NCBI GenBank assembly: GCA_026709415.1
Contig: JAPOSZ010000006.1
Coordinates: 1 to 64,000, forward strand
DNA length: 64,000 nucleotides
Source: Flavobacteriaceae bacterium
Lineage (GTDB): Bacteria; Bacteroidota; Bacteroidia; Flavobacteriales; Flavobacteriaceae
Direction: 5' to 3'
Shown: piece after piece, positions 60,004 through 64,000 of the stretch
Position numbering within the stretch: position 1 is the first letter of the stretch
How the letters are laid out: every line of letters begins with the position of its first letter
Program-made: the position numbers and the translations under genes
The notes under the pieces: generated by a model
What the model was told of the DNA's origin: nothing
Database searches by the model: none
Seen by the model: the letters and a program-made list of their open reading frames with translations, nothing else

Positions 60004-60560
60004 TTAAAGATTAAAAAAGAATTTTAAATGTTCATTCAACCAATTTTTTATTTTTTGTTTTACTGATTCATGAGCTTTTTTAACAAGTTCAACATTAGCT
60101 GCCGATTTCACTCGACCATATTCATCAAATGTGACTTTATCTTTATATGCTTTATTACAAAATTGACATTGGGGAATATAGTCTTCTTTACTTTTCGCTA
60201 CATGTGGATCTTTATGTCCTTTTTCTAATTTAACAATTTCTTTGTAAAAACGGTGTTTTTCTCCCTCTCTTTCACCACAAGTTGCACATCTATAATCATA
60301 AATTTTTTTTATTTCATCAAATTCAGGACGATTTATACGAATTTGATCTAAATGTTGTTTTTGAATAAAAACTTCTGAAGGTTTTAAAGGATTTAATTTG
60401 AAATATCCTCTTCTATTTTCAGGATCTTCTATTTCCCAACCATCTCTTTTTAAATGTCTTACTTGAGTATCTAAATTAGCATCTGGTAAATATTCCCTAA
60501 CAATTTCAGAAACATCATCTTTATGAATACTTTCATCTTTATAGTAATGTAATAAAGAAA
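60004..60560 (-). pseudogene. HNH endonuclease, 5' end cut off at R2
   Basis: About 185 residues starting at PLSLLHYYKDESIHKDDVSE. The first part is a winged-helix-like region (LDTQVRHLKRDGWEI). Then comes a zinc-finger HNH nuclease with CATCGEREGEKHRFYKEIVK, LEKGHKDPHVAKSKEDYIPQ and CQFCN. It would cut DNA and may be a restriction enzyme or mobile-element nuclease. The frame continues past 60561 (to 60756), but that portion is antisense to the neighbouring cassette, including R2 itself. So the natural start appears to be lost, unless a non-standard start near 60555 is used. Confidence 0.65.
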
Positions 60561-60590
60561 GGGGAATTATATACTTAAGTGCCAAAAAAA
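60561..60590 (+). repeat. R element (R2), left end of the TA cassette
   Basis: GGGGAATTATATACTTAAGT followed by GCCAAAAAAA. It is an inverted match of R3 (61431-61457) over about 27 bases with only a one-base gap or mismatch. It interrupts the 5' end of the HNH gene. Confidence 0.85.
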
Positions 60591-60628
60591 GATCCAATTT
60601 TTTGTATTTATGGTTGTCCGATTTCAAG

Positions 60629-60799
60629 ATGATGTTATGTGTTAGTATTGATCCGAAAGATGAGAATAGGTTGAAGGATTTCGTTAGAACATCAGGAACA
60701 GCTAAATTGAAACCGTTAACACACCAAGTGTTATTGGAACGGGCTAACGAAATCAAAAAAAACGGTTTTGAATGGGACTATAGTGGTTATGAATTCTAA
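60629..60799 (+). CDS. Small ORF at the head of the TA cassette
   Basis: About 56 residues from ATG 60629 (MMLCVSIDPKDENRLKDFV); the frame is open to 60602. C-terminal EIKKNGFEWDYSGYEF. No family recognised. Its stop overlaps the next start by 11 bases, so the three cassette genes are coupled. It could be part of the antitoxin function. Confidence 0.5.
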   Translation: MMLCVSIDPKDENRLKDFVRTSGTAKLKPLTHQVLLERANEIKKNGFEWDYSGYEF

Positions 60800-61006
60800 T
60801 CAAAAACATTTTTTTATCGATATTGACGAAACCGAAATGGGGGGGGGCATGAACAGGCTATTAAAAACCAATTTCCCCATGCGATGGTGGATGTTCTTGA
60901 AAAAGAAGACATCATTCATGTTGTTGAAATGAGAGAATCGATGCAGGAGGTGGTGGATCATCAATTAGGCATTCAAGAAATCCCTCGTGATCCATTCTTT
61001 TCTTGA
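60789..61006 (+). pseudogene. Antitoxin-like ORF, out of frame at a G9 tract
   Basis: It begins MNSNQKHFFIDIDETEM, then meets nine Gs at 60839-60847. As written, the frame ends at TGA 60930-60932 (47 residues). One more G, or two fewer, would restore a 72-residue reading: HEQAIKNQFPHAMVDVLEKE and on to IPRDPFFS, ending at 61006 and overlapping the toxin start by 20 bases. The position directly before a RelE-like gene suggests an antitoxin or a third component. I do not recognise the family. Confidence 0.5.
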
Positions 61007-61385
61007 GTATACGATTTACCGAACACCAAAGGCAGATCGACAAATACAAAAAATAATCAAACAATATCCTACATTTCAATCTGTTTTTAAAAAAACATTG
61101 AAATCTTTTTTAGCTTTTCCAGATACTCGTCAATCGTGGATTAAACAATTAAATAAGAATACGTATTCGATTCGTATAGGAACGGGATCATGTGGGAAAA
61201 GAGGGGGTTTAAGAAGTGTTATCTTCACGATTAGAGAAAATCAAGAGTTGTACATTGTTGGCATTGATAAAAGATATCAGGAAAAAGACTTAAATCGACT
61301 TTATGAACCTTCTATCATTGAGAATATAGTGCATCAATCGATTCAAGATAAAACAAGGATGGAAGATCCTTTGTTTAAAAGATAG
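60987..61385 (+). CDS. RelE/ParE-like toxin
   Basis: 132 residues starting at GTG 60987. The core matches the RelE/HigB plan: an N-terminal helix pair (DRQIQKIIKQYPTF), IRIGTGSCGKRGGLRSVIFT (usual pattern GKxGGxRxIY) and LYIVGIDKRYQEKDLN, where KSEQED-like residues occur in homologues. Such toxins cut mRNA on the ribosome or poison gyrase. The C-terminal extension of about 25 residues is unusual. It is the last gene of the cassette, before R3. Confidence 0.7.
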   Translation: MIHSFLEYTIYRTPKADRQIQKIIKQYPTFQSVFKKTLKSFLAFPDTRQSWIKQLNKNTYSIRIGTGSCGKRGGLRSVIFTIRENQELYIVGIDKRYQEKDLNRLYEPSIIENIVHQSIQDKTRMEDPLFKR

Positions 61386-61430
61386 TTTTTTTTGGGAGGG
61401 GTATCGATTTCAAACTATGATTTTTAATTA

Positions 61431-61457
61431 TTTTTGGCACTTAAGTATATAATCCCC
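61431..61457 (-). repeat. R element (R3), right end of the TA cassette
   Basis: On the minus strand it reads GGGGATTATATACTTAAGTG followed by CCAAAAA. It faces R2 across 897 bases (outer to outer). No target-site duplication is evident in the flanks. Confidence 0.85.
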
Positions 61458-61511
61458 TTTTGTTTTAATTGGCTTGTCAATACAATTTTATTTAGATGGC
61501 AAAACTGAAAA

Positions 61512-61706
61512 ATGAAATACACTAGATCTGAGGACTTAAAAGCAGGGCAATGGATTAAAGTAGCCTCAGAACCAAAGCCCGTGCAAGTCAAGTCCATCAG
61601 AATCAATCATACCTACTCAATACCTTTATTTCTTTTAGAAATTGAAAATCTACAAGGACAACGCTTTGAATTTGCCAACCTTTTAAGTCAAGGGTATTAT
61701 ATTTGA
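61512..61706 (+). CDS. Small beta-rich hypothetical protein
   Basis: 64 residues, MKYTRSEDLKAGQWIKVASE and a C-terminal FEFANLLSQGYYI. Alternating hydrophobic residues suggest a small beta barrel. No family recognised. It lies just outside R3. Confidence 0.55.
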   Translation: MKYTRSEDLKAGQWIKVASEPKPVQVKSIRINHTYSIPLFLLEIENLQGQRFEFANLLSQGYYI

Positions 61707-61800
61707 CTGAGAAGCCAAAAGAGTGCGATATTTCAAAAGAAATCGATGATTAGGGTATCGGTGCTATGCTACTGAGGTCTTTGAATAAAAGCCGTCTAAT

Positions 61801-62170
61801 AATGAAAACAACTAATTAAAAATACAATCATGACACCCATCGGAGTCGGTTTTATTATAATAGTATTAATCGTTATTATTGGTATTTATCATAACACCAA
61901 ATTAAGTCGTCAAAATACAGACGATGTTAAATCAAGTCAAGTTTATGAATGGAATAATCAAACAGGAAAACTATCAGACGAGGTTAAATCATCACAAACA
62001 GAATCAGAGACCTTAGAGCAATTAAAAGCCATCCGTAGAAATACCAATATCACGGCTACGATAATTGTTGTTTTTACAATCCTTTGGACTTTGGGAGCCA
62101 TTATCTTTATTTTTAGTTAAATGCCCCATAGTAAAAGAAAATCCTTTCATATATCGCAAGGAATCAACAT
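61801..62170 (+). repeat. Duplicated unit, copy 1
   Basis: Begins AATGAAAACAACTAATTAAA ahead of the ATG at 61830, includes the two-span protein gene, and ends in ATGCCCCATAGTAAA and the CCTTTCATATATCGCAAGGA box. The same order recurs at 62673-63018. Confidence 0.85.
61830..62120 (+). CDS. Small two-span membrane protein (paralogue 1)
   Basis: 96 residues. One membrane helix at the N-terminus (IGVGFIIIVLIVIIGIY) and one at the C-terminus (ITATIIVVFTILWTLGAIIF), with a polar, helical middle that ends SETLEQLKAIRRNTN. It is paralogous to the gene at 62701; the C-terminal 40 residues are nearly the same. No known family recognised. Confidence 0.65.
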   Translation: MTPIGVGFIIIVLIVIIGIYHNTKLSRQNTDDVKSSQVYEWNNQTGKLSDEVKSSQTESETLEQLKAIRRNTNITATIIVVFTILWTLGAIIFIFS

Positions 62171-62183
62171 ACATAAAGAATAA
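62121..62183 (+). CDS. Possible 20-residue ORF in the duplicated unit
   Basis: MPHSKRKSFHISQGINIHKE. It starts directly after the stop of the 61830 gene. The second unit has MPHSKENPFIYRKE at 62971-63015 after a one-base indel, so the frame is not conserved. The conserved DNA is therefore more likely an RNA or regulatory segment than a coding one. Confidence 0.25.
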   Translation: MPHSKRKSFHISQGINIHKE

Positions 62184-62210
62184 ACCAACTCAATAAAAAG
62201 CTATCAAACC

Positions 62211-62339
62211 ATGATTATCCTTATTGCTATCGGAGCCGTTATTTTAATCGTTATTCTCAGTAAAGCCAAAGAACCCAGAACAAAGGGGGAGATAGAGGAC
62301 ACCATCGATAACATCCGAAAACATGGGAGAAAGGAATGA
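62211..62339 (+). CDS. Small single-span membrane protein, 42 residues
   Basis: MIILIAIGAVILIVILSKAK followed by a polar tail ending NIRKHGRKE. One membrane helix at the N-terminus with a positive cytoplasmic side. It lies between the duplicated units. No family recognised. Confidence 0.45.
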   Translation: MIILIAIGAVILIVILSKAKEPRTKGEIEDTIDNIRKHGRKE

Positions 62340-62387
62340 ATACAAAACACTAATTTTGCTAAATAAACCAACCTAAATGAAAACATC

Positions 62388-62651
62388 ATGGAAAACCAAC
62401 AATTTACAACCTTATTAGACGCTATTAAAAGTAACTCAAAGGCTATCGAAAGCAATAAAAAAGATATAAGCGATCTCAAAAAATTTATAAGCAATTGTTT
62501 TGAAAAAAGTTCTAGAGATAGAAGCCAATTATTTGAAGTTTTAAAAACGGATATAGAAAAAGGCAATGAGGAATTATGGCGGCGTATCAAATTTTTGCGT
62601 AGCCAAATCGATACGATTAATGAAAGGGTTGAAGCCTTAGAATCGAATTAA
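62388..62651 (+). CDS. Small helical (coiled-coil) protein
   Basis: 87 residues, MENQQFTTLLDAIKSNSKAI, then SNKKDISDLKKFI and a C-terminal INERVEALESN. Heptad-like spacing of Leu and Ile predicts a coiled coil. The N-terminus resembles the small ORFs at 58447 and 58576. No membrane span. Function unknown. Confidence 0.55.
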   Translation: MENQQFTTLLDAIKSNSKAIESNKKDISDLKKFISNCFEKSSRDRSQLFEVLKTDIEKGNEELWRRIKFLRSQIDTINERVEALESN

Positions 62652-62672
62652 AGCCATAAACTCAATAAATCC

Positions 62673-63018
62673 AATGAAAACAACTAATTAAAATACAATC
62701 ATGGATATAGGAGTTATCGTATTAATAGCAATCTTTGTTATTATAGGCGTTTGTTTGATACCCGTAATCAAAAATCTCAATAGAAACGAGCCCGAATCAG
62801 AGTATCGAACTTTCAATGTATCGAATAAGCAAACAGAATCCCAATCATCAGAATCAGAGACCTTAGAGCAATTAAAAACAATCAGTAGAAATACAACCAT
62901 CATCGCAACGATAATTGTTGTTTTTACCATCCTTTGGACTTTGGGAGCAATTATCTATATTGTTAGTTGAATGCCCCATAGTAAAGAAAATCCTTTCATA
63001 TATCGCAAGGAATGAAAG
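62673..63018 (+). repeat. Duplicated unit, copy 2
   Basis: Same leader (AATGAAAACAACTAATTAAA), a paralogous two-span protein gene and the same trailing ATGCCCCATAGTAAA and CCTTTCATATATCGCAAGGA box as 61801-62170. The leader differs by one A. Confidence 0.85.
62701..62970 (+). CDS. Small two-span membrane protein (paralogue 2)
   Basis: 89 residues. The N-terminal span (GVIVLIAIFVIIGVCLIPVI) and C-terminal span (IIATIIVVFTILWTLGAIIY) are conserved relative to the 61830 protein, as is SESETLEQLKTISRNT before the second span. The middle is diverged and shorter. It precedes the DUF285 lipoprotein gene by about 95 bases. Confidence 0.65.
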   Translation: MDIGVIVLIAIFVIIGVCLIPVIKNLNRNEPESEYRTFNVSNKQTESQSSESETLEQLKTISRNTTIIATIIVVFTILWTLGAIIYIVS

Positions 63019-63065
63019 AATATAAGACACTAATTTTGCCAAATAAAACGCTTAAATAAAAACCA

Positions 63066-64000
63066 ATGAAAAAACGACTCTTATTACCCTTTCTATGCTT
63101 GATGTTTGTTTTGGGATGTTCCAAAAATGAAACGGATCCTATCCAGCAAATTGAATTAAATCCACAAATTTCAAATATAGAATTAGAGCAACCACTAGAA
63201 AACTTTGAACCAAAATATACAGAGGACGAAATCAACGCCTTTTATGAGGAATGGAATCAATTGGAACCAACGAAAATAAGTGTCGAAAAATGGAATTACT
63301 CAAATAAAAAAAAGCAAGGGAGGTGCGGTAACAATCAAAGTCCTTTGTATTTAGATGATAACGGAGTAACTATCAAGTCTAGAAAGTGCAAACGAAGTTT
63401 AATCGGTGAAAAGCATATACTCAAAGGGGTAGAATATGAAATTGTCGATAATCATACACTTTATTGGAAAGTCCAAAAGGGTGAGGATGTCAGTAAAGTG
63501 GTCACCACTTTCGTAACGAATATGAACCGCTTATTTTACAATCAAACCAAGTTTAACCAAGATATAAGTTCATGGGATACTAGTAACGTTAGGCAAATGG
63601 GAGGGACGTTTGAAAATGCCATTTCATTTAATCAAGATATAGGCCAATGGGACGTTAGTAAAGTCAGAAACATGTTTGAAATGTTTAGAGGGGCTTTTAC
63701 ATTTAATCAAGATATAGGCCAATGGGACGTTAGTAAAGTCAAAAACATGTATCAAATGTTTTATTGCCCCGAAATGGAAGTAGGGTGGAGTTGGCTAGGA
63801 GGTATAAATTACAATTCCCACCTTTTTAACCAAGATATTAGTAAATGGGATGTTAGTAGTGTAGAGGATATGTATGGCATGTTCAGAAGAGCTAAATTAT
63901 TTAACCAAGATATTAGTAAATGGGACGTTAGCAATGTATATGATATGAGCTACATGTTTGCAGGGGCGATGTATTTTAATCAAGATATTGGCAATTGGGA
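63066..64000 (+). CDS. DUF285 (BspA-like) repeat surface lipoprotein, incomplete
   Basis: Open to the end of the window. The signal peptide is MKKRLLLPFLCLMFVLGC, with the lipidated Cys at residue 18. A unique region of about 140 residues follows, ending near KVVTTFVTNMNRLFYN. Then come repeats of about 25 residues of the form FNQDIGQWDVSKVxNMxxMF, five or more of them before the window ends. One repeat is spaced by an insert (CPEMEVGWSWLGGINYN). DUF285 repeats form parasite- or host-contact surface proteins in several groups. The full length is not known. Confidence 0.85.
   Translation, partial: MKKRLLLPFLCLMFVLGCSKNETDPIQQIELNPQISNIELEQPLENFEPKYTEDEINAFYEEWNQLEPTKISVEKWNYSNKKKQGRCGNNQSPLYLDDNGVTIKSRKCKRSLIGEKHILKGVEYEIVDNHTLYWKVQKGEDVSKVVTTFVTNMNRLFYNQTKFNQDISSWDTSNVRQMGGTFENAISFNQDIGQWDVSKVRNMFEMFRGAFTFNQDIGQWDVSKVKNMYQMFYCPEMEVGWSWLGGINYNSHLFNQDISKWDVSSVEDMYGMFRRAKLFNQDISKWDVSNVYDMSYMFAGAMYFNQDIGNW

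Noticed and set aside
60561-60756. N-terminal 65 residues of the HNH open frame
   Set aside because: This segment is the reverse complement of R2 and the first cassette ORF, so it is unlikely to be natural HNH protein.

Overview
The window is an AT-rich chromosomal segment from a member of the Bacteroidota. The evidence is gldF/gldG gliding genes, a DUF3467 gene directly after rpoC, Bacteroidota-type promoters (TAnnTTTG), the mitochondrial-type aconitase, and A-rich rather than GGAGG-like start regions. I cannot assign it to a family or genus. It holds two tRNA genes (Thr, Trp), an SRP RNA gene, about 40 conserved housekeeping genes and several islands of accessory or decayed DNA.

Layout. 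1-4844: remnant of a possible sensor kinase, a FAD-dependent lipoprotein oxidoreductase, tRNA-Thr, aconitase. 4845-9348: IS debris and two paralogous AAA ATPases. 9349-13916: an UMF1-type transporter, then a three-gene ABC-3C conflict (defence) operon whose first gene carries a -1 frameshift at an A_AAA_AAG heptamer. 14119-27304: the block tuf, tRNA-Trp, secE, nusG, rplK, rplA, rplJ, rplL, rpoB, rpoC, DUF3467. 27305-29699: a small decayed defence island (TrlF ATPase tail, frameshifted AlbA/HATPase gene). 29700-42000: dnaN, gldG, gldF, SAM hydrolase, phoH, purC, an esterase lipoprotein, miaA, a K+ channel, a YggS protein, a DUF1015 protein and a Gfo/Idh oxidoreductase. 42000-45434: a broken AAA paralogue, a Fic gene and a decayed IS1595-type transposase. 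45435-55809: smpB, clpB, glyA, an amidohydrolase, glutaminyl cyclase, SRP RNA, an SDR, an AAA paralogue and fsa. 55810-64000: a fifth AAA paralogue, small coiled-coil/membrane ORFs, an ISL3 remnant, an HNH endonuclease remnant, a toxin-antitoxin cassette, duplicated two-TM small proteins and the start of a DUF285 repeat lipoprotein that runs off the window.

The most unusual signal is a dispersed imperfect repeat (called R here; outer end GGAATTATATACT, inner end AAGTGNCAAAGGTT). It lies next to, and in several cases brackets in inverted orientation, the AAA paralogues, the HNH remnant, the toxin-antitoxin cassette and Fic. This looks like a set of small cassettes with shared ends, each carrying one defence-like gene. 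Mobility is an inference; the repeats and their orientation are seen directly. Three accessory genes are also interrupted at homopolymer runs (A7, A8, G9), which could mean programmed frameshifting, phase variation, decay or sequencing error.
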